A stretch of 64,000 nucleotides of DNA from Thiodiazotropha sp040506975 (GCA_965211775.1 OZ242974.1:4216001-4280000), one strand, 5' to 3'; counted from the first letter of the stretch, positions 45,425 through 55,943 are shown. Translations and numbers: made by a program. Notes: generated by a model not told the origin, from the sequence alone.

Positions 45425-46065
45425 GTATCCCCCGGCAAAGCCGGGGGCTTTAGTTGTGAACCGCTCGAAGCGGTCTGTAAAACGGAGCCTATTGGCTCCT
45501 TGAGCCCCTCAAAGGGGCTGTTACATCAACTGTAACTGATCAATCCTACGGTCTTCCGCTTCCTGCTGCCGTATATACTCCCGAATCACCTGCTCATCCC
45601 TGCCTACCGTCGAGGTAAAATATCCCTTGGCCCAGAAATGATGGCCAACATAGTTCCTTTTCCGACCCAGGTAGGTACGGGCTATGTGGATCGCACTTTT
45701 ACCTTTGATAAACCCAACTACCTGCGATACCGCATATTTTGGTGGTATCGATATCATCATATGAACATGATCAGCCATAACATGCCCTTCCTCTATCAAA
45801 CTCTCTTTCTGCCTCGCCAGCCGATGAAATACCTCTCCAAGCTCCTGCCTGATCTGCCCAAAAAGCGTCTTCCTCCGGTACTTCGGGATAAACACAATAT
45901 GGTACTTACACTCCCATCCCGTGTGGCTTAAACTTTCTACTTGTCTCATGGTTTCTCCTTAGCGTGTTGCTTGGCGGCTCACGCTTTGGGGTTACTATGA
46001 GACTCCTGTTTCTGTCAAACTGTTGATGCCTCCCCAGCAGAGCTGGGGGGTCTCCATTTTTGTCT
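45425..46065 (-). mobile_element. IS200/IS605-type element with terminal hairpins
   Basis: Bounds are approximate. The left end has hairpin CCCCCGGC-AAA-GCCGGGGG (45429-45447), then three more between it and the gene: ACCGCT/AGCGGT (45460-45474), GGAGCC-TATT-GGCTCC (45484-45499) and AGCCCC/GGGGCT (45503-45519). The right end has CCCCAGC-AGA-GCTGGGG (46032-46048). No inverted or direct repeats flank it, as expected for this single-strand transposition family. Confidence 0.8.
45521..45949 (-). CDS. tnpA: IS200-family TnpA transposase (HUH Y1)
   Basis: A 142-residue Y1 HUH transposase. Motif HVHMMISIP supplies the metal histidines, and the nucleophilic tyrosine lies in IREYIRQQE. WECKYHIVFIPKYRRKTLF is the usual N-terminal signature. 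ATG 45949 follows GGAG. The frame is intact. No tnpB-type gene accompanies it. Confidence 0.94.
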   Translation of the reverse strand: MRQVESLSHTGWECKYHIVFIPKYRRKTLFGQIRQELGEVFHRLARQKESLIEEGHVMADHVHMMISIPPKYAVSQVVGFIKGKSAIHIARTYLGRKRNYVGHHFWAKGYFTSTVGRDEQVIREYIRQQEAEDRRIDQLQLM

Positions 46066-46195
46066 AGCCCACATAGACTTGTGACAAATCTGAATCCACT
46101 ATACCGTACCGGGAACCATACTGCTATTCAAATTTCTAATAGGTTCCAATAGGATTCAATCCTGAACTTTTTCTTTATTGACTGAAGGACATGAC

Positions 46196-46819
46196 ATGCC
46201 CTGGAACTATCGAATCTTAATACTTCTGCCCCTGTTGATATTCCATACCGCGTATGCCGATTGGGGAGAGGGCTACGACCCTATAGATCCCCCCATCGCC
46301 ACAACCGCTCCTGACGGCAAGATAGAGGTGATCGAGTTTTTCTGGTACGGATGCCCCCACTGTTATCAGATGGAGCCTCAGCTCGAGGCGTGGCTGGAGA
46401 GCAAACCGGAAAACGTATCATTTATTCGTGTACCCGCACCATTGAACAATAAATGGACAGTTCATGCCCAATTTTTCTACGCAGCCGAGATTCTGGGATT
46501 GACGGAAAAGCTCCATAAACCGCTATTCGCGGCGCTTCACGATAAAAAACGTAGACTTTACGACAAAGATTCACTCATCGGTTTTGCCGTCGAACAGGGT
46601 GTGGATAAGCAGAAATTTATCGATGCCTTAAACTCATTCGGCGTCTATGTGAAAGTGCAAAATGCGAGAAAATTGGGACAGCGCTATCAGTTGGACGGCG
46701 TCCCGGCGATCGGCATCAATGGGAAATACAAAACCAGCGGAAGTTTGGCTGGCAGCTATAGCAAGATGTTTGAGATCGTCTCTCGATTGGTTGCCGAAGA
46801 GTCAAAAGCCACACCTTAG
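46196..46819 (+). CDS. dsbA: Thiol:disulfide interchange protein DsbA
   Basis: Periplasmic oxidase that introduces disulfides. The 207-residue protein has a signal peptide (MPWNYRILILLPLL to AYA), active site FFWYGCPHCYQMEP and cis-Pro loop LDGVPAIGIN. ATG 46196 follows GAAGGA; an ATG six codons earlier is less likely. DsbB is at 10.3 kb. It converges on and overlaps the GST-like gene by four bases. Confidence 0.95.
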   Translation: MPWNYRILILLPLLIFHTAYADWGEGYDPIDPPIATTAPDGKIEVIEFFWYGCPHCYQMEPQLEAWLESKPENVSFIRVPAPLNNKWTVHAQFFYAAEILGLTEKLHKPLFAALHDKKRRLYDKDSLIGFAVEQGVDKQKFIDALNSFGVYVKVQNARKLGQRYQLDGVPAIGINGKYKTSGSLAGSYSKMFEIVSRLVAEESKATP

Positions 46820-47487
46820 GGCCTGTCCGCCATAACCGACCAGGCCCCCTTTTTCTCCAGGTAGCTTCTATACTGCTGGGGAAAATCATCGACTACAGAC
46901 CCTTTGACACATGGCAGAGAGGAGAGCCTCTCTGCCCACTCGGCCACAGGCCCTGGATATTGAATTTTCAGCGATGGATTGATTCGTGCCAGCAGATCGA
47001 GCCGCATGAAGAGGGGTGCATACGCCGCGTCAACCAGGGAAAAACGGACCGCATCGCCAAACAGCCCCTGTTCCAGGGGTGGCAGCAAGTGCCGCAGCTC
47101 ATTTTCCAGACGATCCTTTTTCTCCAACATTGCCTCCATATCCTGAGCCAATGCCATACCATGCTGTGTTACCAGCAGGTTGGAACCGAACTCTATCCAG
47201 GCCTTGTGCTGTGCCCTTTTCAGGTTATCGCTCGGGTGGAGCCTCGGTGAAAAGCTCTCGTCGAGGAAATCGAGAATGACTGCCGATTCAAACAGCACTG
47301 CACCATTGACCATCATCAGCGGCACCTTCCCCATTGGTGAAAGCCGGCGAAACCATACCGGCGGCTGCTCAAGATCGATATACTCCAGCTGATACCGAAT
47401 CTGCTTTTTCTCGAGCAGAATAACGGATCGCTGTACAAATGGGCATAAAAGGAAGCTGACCAGTTTTATCTTCACTTGATTGTTCAC
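46816..47487 (-). CDS. Glutathione S-transferase-like protein (SspA-like)
   Basis: A 223-residue protein with an N-terminal thioredoxin fold (VSFLLCPFVQRSVILLEKK, PMGKVPLM with cis-Pro, LFESAVILDFLDE) and a C-terminal helical domain. The LCPF-R start resembles SspA and omega-class GSTs, with Cys in place of a catalytic Ser/Tyr. Substrate unknown. Confidence 0.88.
   Translation of the reverse strand: MNNQVKIKLVSFLLCPFVQRSVILLEKKQIRYQLEYIDLEQPPVWFRRLSPMGKVPLMMVNGAVLFESAVILDFLDESFSPRLHPSDNLKRAQHKAWIEFGSNLLVTQHGMALAQDMEAMLEKKDRLENELRHLLPPLEQGLFGDAVRFSLVDAAYAPLFMRLDLLARINPSLKIQYPGPVAEWAERLSSLPCVKGSVVDDFPQQYRSYLEKKGAWSVMADRP
46819..46855 (+). terminator. Possible terminator of dsbA inside the convergent gene end
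   Basis: GGGCCTG (46819-46825) pairs with CAGGCCC (46841-46847), followed by CCTTTTTC. It sits at the dsbA stop and within the last codons of the GST-like gene on the other strand, so it would act only on dsbA transcripts. Confidence 0.5.
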
Positions 47488-48005
47488 CTAAAGATGTTGG
47501 CGGGAGCGGGCTGATTATTCTGGCACAAGAGCGTGGATCCTGGGTGAAAACACCCTATCCCGTCCACCCAAACAGATACGACTTGTTCTATATCAATTTA
47601 TGTAATTAATTACCATTTATCAACAAGATATAATATCCGAACCAGTACTGTCCGAGAATACAAAAAAATAGCAACCTATACTACCCAAGGTATTTTACAA
47701 TTTGGCACAAATTCTGTATTTTGTTGTCGAATCAGCAGTATACGTAAGTTATGGATATTCATGTTTATACAATCACACGATGTGATATACCGCCATGTGA
47801 TACACGCTCTCGCTAAGATCCCGGGATACAGGATAGGGTTAAACGACCTTAATCCGGATCCGATTCGTGGCAATTGAGCTGTGACTTCAAGCGCCGATCA
47901 CACCGTAACTGCAGATGGAGAAATCGATCTATCGGTAGTACGGATGAAAAAAGTGACTATTCTCTACCCTTATTAGCAACAGATAAGCCCGGCAGTACGA
48001 TCAAT
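47488..48005. other. AT-rich leader without a supported gene
   Basis: A 518-bp gap. The upstream extension of the next gene to 47874 would add residues that do not look like protein, and a 65-codon frame on the other strand is unsupported. It should contain promoters for both divergent genes. Confidence 0.4.
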
Positions 48006-49838
48006 ATGGCAAAAACCAATCCGACAGGTTTATGGGTCCCCGAACAGAAGGCCCCCTCCGGAAATCCGATATTTCTCGATGAAAAAAAGCTCGCAACCTG
48101 GGCCAAGGAACTGCCGGTTGCGAATGTCGGCGAAACCGCGCGCAAGCTATTTCAGACATTGCGGTCATTCAACCGGACCCAGCTGGAGAGTTCAAAACGA
48201 ATACACAACGCTGAACGGCTCAGGGAACCTTTGAGCTATGTCAGCACAAACCTGAACAAGCACTATTTAGGCGTACGCTTTCCCTTGAGCGACAAGGCAC
48301 ATAAGATTGCCAATCTCAACCGGGAACTGCACAGCGGTATGGCGACCGCCTATAAAGCTGCCATCATCGATCTGTTGATGGAGAGCCATGGCAGCCCTAT
48401 TCAAGACCAACTAGCCCTGGTTATCCACCGCTGCATCAGCTATCTGTCTCGGGTTGTCCTGCTATCCGTGGTGGTCTATGACGCCTACCCGAAACGAACC
48501 TGGCAGGAACTCCATATACTCCATCGGCTGGCCAGCCGCTACGCCCTCGGTGGTTATTCGGTAGAGGATGATCTTGAACAGGATACGATGCGGTCGAGCA
48601 TTGATGAAATGTATCGCCGTTGTCTGCTGTTTTCATTATCGTCCCCCTATAAAATGAGGCAAAAGGATAATATTCAGCTTTTCGACGCATTACTTGAATG
48701 GAGTCGATATACCCTGATTTACCCCTATGACGAAGCGCCCGAATACAATACCATCACAATACACCTAAATACCGACTTGGCGCCCAGTCACGAGGCAAGA
48801 ATAGAGCAGACCGACAGCAAATATTTGCTGATCATGGACGTATCCCCCCTGTTGTCTGGCCTACGGGAATTGTTTGTCGACACACCGGACAGCTCTCTCA
48901 CCCTGTCTGGCGCGGACGAGATTAATAAGAGTTTGATACGCCAGTTGATCATGCTCTGGTCCAAGGCCCAGAAACGGGCATTTGTCAGAACAAAACTCAA
49001 TTTTGAGCTAAGAATCGCAGTCGGCCTGCGCTCCGTATACAAACTGATCATGCTTGGGGATGAACCCTCATCGCCAGATGATACATCGGCCGATGACGGC
49101 ACCTGGATCGAAACCCAGTTTGCCCATGGCAACGAACTCAAGGTTTCGGAGCATTTCTCGCTGATGCCGATGGATGTGGCCGCCTACAATCCTCGCCGTG
49201 GGGATTTCGAGGAGTTCGGCCCCAATTCAACAGATATCAGCAGCTTTGAAACACCCTTGGAAAGCGAGGTGAAAATCTGGGAAGATGGCGACAAGAGCCA
49301 GTTAGACAGCACCACAAGCCTGCTTCATACCATCAATGAGAGCGCGGGGGGCTACTGTCTGGATTGGCGGGGCAAGAGAATTCCCAAGATACAGGTCGGT
49401 GAATTGATAGGCGTACAGTCCGCGATATCCGCCTCCCAATTCGGCGTCGGCATTGTGCGATGGATGCGCAGTACCGACAATGATTCTATGAAAGTGGGCA
49501 TCCAGATGATTGCCCCCAATGCGCTGGCAATTACAGCCACGGAGAGTGAAAAAGGAAAACGGAAGCAGGAAGAGTGCCTGCTGCTGCCCGAGGTAGGCAC
49601 ATCGGGTCAGCCCACCAGCTTTATCTGCTCCTCTTACACCTTCGAGTTAGGTAATGTGCTATCGGTGAACGATGGTGAAAACAACAAGCAGATAAAACTG
49701 ACCAGGCTGCTGGAGTCGAGCGGTTCCATATCCCAGTACCAATTTATCTACCTGGACAGTGCTTCGACTGCAGCCGAGAGCGAAAATGACGACGATAGCG
49801 ATTCGGATTTCGATGGTTTATGGTCGACATTGACATGA
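48006..49838 (+). CDS. Large PilZ-like (probable cyclic-di-GMP-related) protein
   Basis: A 610-residue cytoplasmic protein from ATG 48006. The middle is helical and does not match a known enzyme. The C-terminus, ASQFGVGIVRWMRSTDNDSMKVGIQMIAPNALAI, resembles the end of PilZ domains (GVVRWMR...VGVQLL), and YCLDWRGKRIPKIQVGELIGV fits the strand before it; the canonical RxxxR and D/NxSxxG c-di-GMP-binding motifs are not clear, so binding is uncertain. An acidic run (ENDDDSDSDFD) ends the protein. I do not know its function. Confidence 0.6.
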   Translation: MAKTNPTGLWVPEQKAPSGNPIFLDEKKLATWAKELPVANVGETARKLFQTLRSFNRTQLESSKRIHNAERLREPLSYVSTNLNKHYLGVRFPLSDKAHKIANLNRELHSGMATAYKAAIIDLLMESHGSPIQDQLALVIHRCISYLSRVVLLSVVVYDAYPKRTWQELHILHRLASRYALGGYSVEDDLEQDTMRSSIDEMYRRCLLFSLSSPYKMRQKDNIQLFDALLEWSRYTLIYPYDEAPEYNTITIHLNTDLAPSHEARIEQTDSKYLLIMDVSPLLSGLRELFVDTPDSSLTLSGADEINKSLIRQLIMLWSKAQKRAFVRTKLNFELRIAVGLRSVYKLIMLGDEPSSPDDTSADDGTWIETQFAHGNELKVSEHFSLMPMDVAAYNPRRGDFEEFGPNSTDISSFETPLESEVKIWEDGDKSQLDSTTSLLHTINESAGGYCLDWRGKRIPKIQVGELIGVQSAISASQFGVGIVRWMRSTDNDSMKVGIQMIAPNALAITATESEKGKRKQEECLLLPEVGTSGQPTSFICSSYTFELGNVLSVNDGENNKQIKLTRLLESSGSISQYQFIYLDSASTAAESENDDDSDSDFDGLWSTLT

Positions 49839-49886
49839 GCAGGCGTCCATACGTCATTTGCTAGGGCCTGCGGTTTCATCAAGGAT

Positions 49887-50321
49887 TTAAAAGCCGGCTT
49901 TCTCATACCAGCGTTTGGCCTCATCCAGATCCTTCTCCACTCCACGGCCCTCTTCGTACATCATGGCGAGTGTCGTTTGTGAACCCGCTAATCCCTGCTC
50001 TGCCGCTTGCTTGAACCAATCGACCGCCTTGGTCAGATTTTGCTCGACGCACTCCCCTTCGAGGTACATGAAGCCGAGGCCGTGTTGAGCCATCGGATGA
50101 CCCGCTTCAGCGGCCGCTTTCATGAATTTATATGCCATCAATTCATTGACAACCATGCCTAGCCCGCCCTGCGCCATGATAGCCATCCGGTATTGCGCCT
50201 CTGTATTACCATTCTCCGCCAATGGGGATAACAGGGTGGCCGCGCGTGAGAAGTTCTTTCCTTCAAATGCGGCGATACCGCTACTCAGATCAAACTCCAT
50301 CCCGTTCATAGAATCACTCAT
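49887..50321 (-). CDS. Sel1-repeat protein
   Basis: A 144-residue protein with three or more Sel1-type repeats (NTEAQYRMAIMAQGGLG; HPMAQHGLGFMYLEGE; LAGSQTTLAMMYEEGRGVEKDL). Such solenoids mediate protein interactions, with partners unknown. It begins at ATG 50321 and stands alone. Confidence 0.85.
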   Translation of the reverse strand: MSDSMNGMEFDLSSGIAAFEGKNFSRAATLLSPLAENGNTEAQYRMAIMAQGGLGMVVNELMAYKFMKAAAEAGHPMAQHGLGFMYLEGECVEQNLTKAVDWFKQAAEQGLAGSQTTLAMMYEEGRGVEKDLDEAKRWYEKAGF

Positions 50322-50424
50322 ACAGTTTGTCTCACTTCAGATTTATCGATGTTAATCGCAATATGGGGTACACATAACCTTTCACCCTTCTGTACACAAT
50401 CGACCTTGGCTCAGTCTCTTCGCC

Positions 50425-50871
50425 TCATGGCCTGATAGCAACACGGTTGCAGACCCAGGCCACCACCCGATCATCAGTATCGTACAGGCCGAAATTAAAA
50501 AGTGGAGTACTGCGTCCTTTTTCCCTTAGTTCCAGGGCTATTTGCTCGATTGTCGAATCGGGAAAATCAAAACGGAGCTCCAAGTCGCTGCGGCCCGGTT
50601 TGCGGAAATCCACACTCATTTCACGTGTCCAGACCGAATTGCCCGGAAACTTTCGATTTGCAGCCAACGCCGGGATAGGATCGGCCAAGGCTGATATACT
50701 GCCACCAAACATGCTGCCGCCAGGATTCATGCTGGATCTGCTCAATGGCAACAATAGTCTTACCCGACCCCAATCTTCACTCAGCTGCAATACCTTCACA
50801 CCAAGAAAACGGAATGGAGGAAATTGCTCCAGCGCCTTTGCAGCACTGGCATCATCCATATAATCGAACAT
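50425..50871 (-). CDS. Hotdog-fold thioesterase-like protein (DUF4442/PaaI-like)
   Basis: A 148-residue hotdog-fold protein. MNPGGSMFGGSISALAD matches the central helix and substrate loop of the DUF4442/PaaI families, and the segments RVRLLLPLSRSS and REMSVDFRKPG fit the sheet. It is likely an acyl-CoA thioesterase-like enzyme with unknown substrate. Confidence 0.75.
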   Translation of the reverse strand: MFDYMDDASAAKALEQFPPFRFLGVKVLQLSEDWGRVRLLLPLSRSSMNPGGSMFGGSISALADPIPALAANRKFPGNSVWTREMSVDFRKPGRSDLELRFDFPDSTIEQIALELREKGRSTPLFNFGLYDTDDRVVAWVCNRVAIRP

Positions 50872-51014
50872 GTCCTTAGCCTGTTAACCCCGGTCAAATT
50901 GAAATTTTATAACATTCACAGAACAATAAACTCCCTTGAGGATCTCATGGAATATGTTGGTTTTCCCGCTGAACCTCATCACAATACACAAAATGCCTGA
51001 AACAGTGTGGTGCC

Positions 51015-52283
51015 ATGCAGACCCGTATAAGCGATCGGATACTCATAACAGAAACGGGACGTAGAGCGGAGTCAATTCTGCGAAACTGCGTCCATTGCGG
51101 CTTCTGTACGGCCACTTGCCCGACCTATCAGCTGTTGAGTGACGAGTTGGACGGTCCACGTGGTCGAATCTACCAGATAAAGCTGCTTCTCGAGGGTGCA
51201 CAACCCTCCGTCAGTGTACAGCAACATCTAGACCGTTGTCTGCTGTGCCGCAGTTGTGAGACAACCTGTCCTTCAGGTGTTGAATATGGGCGGCTTATGG
51301 AGATAGGCCGCCATCACATGGCGCAACACTACCGGAGACCCCTGAGGGAGAGATTACTGCGTTGGCTGTTACGCAAAGTGATACCGAACAAAAGTTATTT
51401 CTCAACCCTTTTGCGGCTTGGTCAATCATTGAAACCTCTGCTTCCGCTAAGCGTTGGCAGCACCATTCCGAACAGAAACAGCTTTTCCCCCACGGCCTGG
51501 CCGACACGGGATCATGCACGAAAAATGCTGATCCTCGACGGTTGCGTACAGCCATCACTGGCGCCGTCGATCAATCTTGCCACAGCCCAGGTACTTGATC
51601 GTTTGGGCATCAGTCTCATTCGCACGCCATCTGCAGGCTGTTGCGGGGCTGTCGAGCATCACCTGGATGATGAGGATGCGGCAAAAAAGGCTGCCAGACG
51701 CAATATCGATTGTTGGTGGCCGCATTTACAGGCGGGTGCCGAAGCCCTTATCGTTACTGCCAGCGGGTGTGCCCAGATGATCAAGGATTATGGCTATTTA
51801 CTGGCAAATGACCCCGAGTATGCCGAAGCGGCCAAGCAACTGGCGGATCGCACCCGGGATATTGCTGAAATCATCGATAGCGAGGAGCTTGGGCCACTGA
51901 AGCAAGGGATCGATAATCAAGCCCGAATCGCCTTTCATTCTTCATGTACCCTGCAGCATGGTCAAGGTCTGGCAGGCTGTGTCGAGGGCATTCTGGACCG
52001 TCTTGGTTACCGTCTGACCGTGGTGCAGGATTCCCACCTATGCTGCGGCTCAGCGGGCACCTACTCGCTGTTGCAACCCGGACTGGCTGATGAGTTGGGC
52101 CGGCGAAAGAGCCAATCACTGCATGCCGGTAAGCCAGACATCATTGCCACCGCCAATATCGGATGCCTAACCCACCTACAAAAACATTCCACTCAACCCG
52201 TTGTCCATTGGATCGAGCTTTTAAACAGTGACAAATTGACACATTCCGACTATATCGAAAACCGTCCCATAAAAGTCGAGTAG
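51015..52283 (+). CDS. glcF: Glycolate oxidase iron-sulfur subunit
   Basis: Electron-transfer subunit of glycolate oxidase. The 422-residue protein has two 4Fe-4S motifs (CVHCGFCTATCP and CLLCRSCETTCP) and two CCG domains with SAGCCGAVEH and LCCGSAGTYS. The flavin subunits GlcD and GlcE are not adjacent. In an autotroph it would oxidise glycolate formed by RuBisCO oxygenation. Confidence 0.93.
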   Translation: MQTRISDRILITETGRRAESILRNCVHCGFCTATCPTYQLLSDELDGPRGRIYQIKLLLEGAQPSVSVQQHLDRCLLCRSCETTCPSGVEYGRLMEIGRHHMAQHYRRPLRERLLRWLLRKVIPNKSYFSTLLRLGQSLKPLLPLSVGSTIPNRNSFSPTAWPTRDHARKMLILDGCVQPSLAPSINLATAQVLDRLGISLIRTPSAGCCGAVEHHLDDEDAAKKAARRNIDCWWPHLQAGAEALIVTASGCAQMIKDYGYLLANDPEYAEAAKQLADRTRDIAEIIDSEELGPLKQGIDNQARIAFHSSCTLQHGQGLAGCVEGILDRLGYRLTVVQDSHLCCGSAGTYSLLQPGLADELGRRKSQSLHAGKPDIIATANIGCLTHLQKHSTQPVVHWIELLNSDKLTHSDYIENRPIKVE

Positions 52284-52299
52284 CTGCTACTATTTTGCT

Positions 52300-52325
52300 A
52301 GGGCCTGTTAACACTAATCCAGTTG
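52300..52325. repeat. MITE-like repeat, terminal fragment
   Basis: AGGGCCTGTTAACACTAATC preceded by T, matching the left end of the repeat family including the TA flank. After this the sequence diverges with no internal units, so only an end remains in the glcF-slt gap. Confidence 0.6.
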
Positions 52326-52495
52326 GTACTGTTGCGCCAGAACAGTCATCAATCAAGACATGAGGAATGTGGTTTGGGTATCCCAGATAAACGACAAACA
52401 GCGTGGAGTGAGGTTTTATCAGGAACCATACGGATGCATGGGACTTGTTTGGGTTTGACTATGCATCGCCTCTGCCGAAATATATTTCTCCAATA

Positions 52496-54484
52496 ATGAT
52501 GCGAGCCCTTGTTCAAGTTCCGTTCCTGATCCTGCTATGCTGGTTTGGCGGCAACTCGCTGGCCGGCATTGCCGCTATACAACAGGATGAGTCCCTTCTG
52601 CTCCAGCAAAGAGCTGTTTTTGTCGCCGCAGAAGAGGCACTGAAAAAACGGGAAACGGCAACCTATCAACAACTCAGGGACAAGCTACTCGACTATCCGC
52701 TACTACCCTATCTCGACTATCAGGAAACGCTGGAAACACTCGAGCAACAGTCGATTGAGAGTATTACAAACCGACTTAAATGGCTGGAAGGAACGCCGCT
52801 TTCAAAGAAACTGAGAAGTCATTGGCTGGCTCTGCTTGCAAAAGAGAAATTGTGAGCCAGTTATCTCCAGTTTTCTTACCAGGGTGGAGCTGTTGTACAG
52901 CAGTGCAACCGCCTTCAGGCAATGATCGAAACCGGTAAAGCGCACGAGGCATTCAATTCTGTCGAACCTATTTGGTTGAGCGGACGCTCACAACCCAAGG
53001 CATGCGACCCTGTCTTCAAGGCCTGGATAGCCGCGGGCAATCTCACGTCATCACTGGTTTGGGAGCGAATCAACCTGGCCATGTCAGTGGGACGCCCTCG
53101 TCTTGCACGATACCTCAAACGCTACCTTCCACCCGCAGAAAAAGGCATGGTCGATCGCTGGTTAAATATCTACCGTCATCCGGAGCAGGTTGTGACCCTG
53201 CTCGAAAACACCCATCCCATGCGGGATGAAATGGTCACTCAGGCTATCCGCAGGTTAGCTTGGCGGGATCTTGACGCTGCCTACATCGCCTGGAAAAAGT
53301 TCCACAATCAAGCCATTTTCTCCGACTACCAGCAACGTAAAATCGTATATGCCTTGGCAAGTCGACTGGCACGAGAACCCAACAAACAGATCAACCAACA
53401 GCTTATCTCTCTGCTCCCGAGCCATCTGCAACTCGATAGTACACTCTCAGAAAAACTACTTCAGGCAGCGCTCCAGGAGAATGACTGGCAATGGGTACTG
53501 CAAACAATTGACACATTATCCCCGAAAGAACGGGAGCAGGAGCAATGGCGCTATTGGCATTCCAGGGCGTTGATAGAACTTGGCCGAGAGCAAGAGGGTA
53601 AAACGCTACTGCAGAGCCTCGCAACGGAGCGTAGCTATTACGGCTTCCTTGCTGCGCAACGTCTTGGAGATGAACCTAACCTCACTCATATGGCGCTACA
53701 GGCTGACCGGTATCTTGTCGAGACATTGGCAATGCATCCCGGACTCATACGATCCCGTGAATTGATACGGCTGGATCGCCCTTTTCTGGCCCGTCAGGAG
53801 TGGAATCTAGCACTCAAGGAGGCAAATCAGGATGAATTGAAAGCCGCCGCCCGACTGGCACAACATTGGGAATGGCCCTCTCAATCTATACTGACCCTCG
53901 CCCGCTTGCGCCATTGGAATGACCTCGAGTTGAGATTCCCGCTGGCCCACAGGCAGGCAATTGCCGATCAGGCCAGGGATCACGGTATCGACACTGCCTG
54001 GATCTACGCCATTCTGCGCCAGGAAAGCGCTTTCATAAGTGATGCAAGATCAACAGCAGGCGCACGTGGACTGATGCAGTTGATGCCTAAAACTGCAAAA
54101 CAGGTCGCCAAAGAGCTGAAACAATCACCGGTCAAGCTCGAAGATCTCTACCAGCCGGAAGTCAATATCAAACTGGGCGCAGGCTATCTCAACAAGGTGT
54201 ACCGTCAACTGCAAGAGAGTCCTGTACTCGCCACAGCGGCCTATAATGCAGGTCCTCATCGGGTGCTCAGCTGGCTGCCTGAGCAGTCGCAGGCAAGTGA
54301 TATCTGGATAGAGACCGTACCCTTCAAAGAGACCAGGGAGTACCTCAAGCGTGTCTTCGCTTATACGGTGATCTATAGCTATCGCCTGGGTAATTTGCCG
54401 AAAACGCTTCCGCTCGAGTGGATGAGACCTATCAAGGCGCCGAAAACGGAAGCCGTTAGGGGCGGATCCGCATCAGATGCCTGA
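52496..54484 (+). pseudogene. slt: Soluble lytic murein transglycosylase with in-frame TGA
   Basis: Slt cleaves peptidoglycan glycan strands to 1,6-anhydro products. The frame starts at ATG 52496 (signal MMRALVQVPFLILLCWFGG) and runs to a TGA at 52853-52855, then continues in the same frame with ASYLQFSYQGGAVVQQCNRLQA, the missing inter-helix segment, to a full C-terminal domain. Catalytic Glu lies in ILRQESAF, with GARGLMQLMPKTA and AAYNAGPHRV. The lost residue was probably Trp (TGG). Without readthrough the second half would need reinitiation at ATG 52922, giving a 520-residue protein with no signal peptide. Confidence 0.9.
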
Positions 54485-55943
54485 CTCCAGTGAAAGCGGA
54501 GTTTCCCCTTGAGTATCATCGGATTGCCTGTTACGTGAGCTCCGTGAATGCAGTTTATCCTTAACCCGCCCGATCAGATTCGTATCGGTTATGATCTCAT
54601 AGAAATAGTTGTCCAAGATATCTCTATTGTCTTCAATCTTTCCGGCATCCCAGACTTGTATCGCACCCTGCCGGACTACCAACCAATGAGAGCTTCCCCG
54701 CCTGTCCACGAACCGTCCGACATGGTAGTAGTGTGAGCCACCTGAACGGCTGTGAATCTTCATCTTGTGCAGTACCATTTCGGATTTAAGTTTTACGAAT
54801 GCGGCTTCGGTCAATTCGATTCCATTGATATTAAAGCGAAGGCGATTGGGAGCATTTGCCTTGTTATCCTGGCTAAATTCCTGGAACACCTCCACCCGAT
54901 GACGCTTGCTTCTTCGCCAACTCGTATCATGGCGTAATTCTGCCGAACAGGAGGAGAGTCTGTCCGCCTGATTGATAGCTGGAGAAATCATGATCTTCTG
55001 TTGCTCGTCATAGAGATAGGCCGGTGCATCATTACTGAAAGCTATGCCGAGCCCCAACTCCAGCTTGGGCAAGTTGTGTGCCTTATTCTGACTGTTTTGA
55101 GCCTCCATGACGGAAAGGATTTTACGCGCCAAACCGCAGGCATTCGCCACCGTCAATGCCTGCGTCGTGGTACCGCCGGTCTCCATGACGGCGAGGATCA
55201 ATGCGTCACCCTCGACAAACACCTTTTGCGCACCAAAACGTTCCAGCAGCTTTGTGATCGGTCCAAAAAAGTTCATGCTGAAATAGGTTGCGGGATTAAG
55301 TTTTTTCTCTATCAGTTGATGAGTGATTTCAGTTGAACCTCTGATATCAGCCTTCAATATGACATGCGCCTTTATCTGCTGCTGACTGTCAGGATCCTTG
55401 CCAAGAGGGAATTCGTAAAGACTGCCATTGTCACGGGACAGCTTGATGCTCTCACTATCCTGCAGTACACGCAAACGACTCATCTGCTGGTAGGTGTGAT
55501 AGGCCAGCTTGAGATCACGGCGAAATGTTAGGAAATCCTTCACATAGCGAATGACATAATCCTTTTTTTTGTTGGCCGGCATGCGACGAATGTAACCCGA
55601 TACAACATCCAGTGCCTTGAGTACCTCGCTACCCTTGTCCGGTGTGTTAACCAGCCGTTTCACCAATGCCCGGCGTGGCAAATCCCCCGCAAGAAAGCGG
55701 TAGATATCCTTTACCGATACCTGTTCATTCAACTGTCGATAAAGCCTTGGCGTGCGATATGCGGCGATGGCACGTGGTACCAATCCGGCTCTATCTATCC
55801 TTTTCAACAATTGCGACTGAAGCTCGGCACGTAGGTTTTCACACTCAGGATTCTCCCAAATCGACCTTATGCCGCCTTTTCTGGAACGTGAGAACCATCC
55901 ACCGCTCTCACCAGAAGAACGCTGTAACAAGAGGTCAATATTT
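54473..55943 (-). pseudogene. Nucleotide cyclase-like gene, 3' part (split by two IS1380 elements)
   Basis: This holds the C-terminal 490 residues. A class III cyclase-like core is seen in LKADIRGSTEITHQL (metal-binding Asp) and KVFVEGDALIL, with a long N-terminal helical region and a C-terminal tail with WLVVRQGAIQVWDAG. The true reading frame continues from VPRNIDLLLQRS across the insertion into the 5' part; as it stands the open frame begins at a TTG at 55930. Stop overlaps the slt stop by 12 bp (convergent). Cyclase activity is inferred from two motifs only; it may be a divergent or pseudo-cyclase. Confidence 0.85.

Noticed and set aside
45425..45520. Row of hairpins considered as a CRISPR array or integron site
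   Set aside because: The stems all differ and there are no equal repeats or spacers; they belong to the IS200-type element.
47874..48005. Upstream extension of the PilZ-like gene
   Set aside because: The added residues (MSCDFKRRSHRNCRWRN...) look non-coding and ATG 48006 gives a more natural start.
52853..52855. TGA in slt considered as selenocysteine or recoded Trp
   Set aside because: No SECIS-like context or Sec family, and TGA ends other genes here; mutation or read error is simpler.
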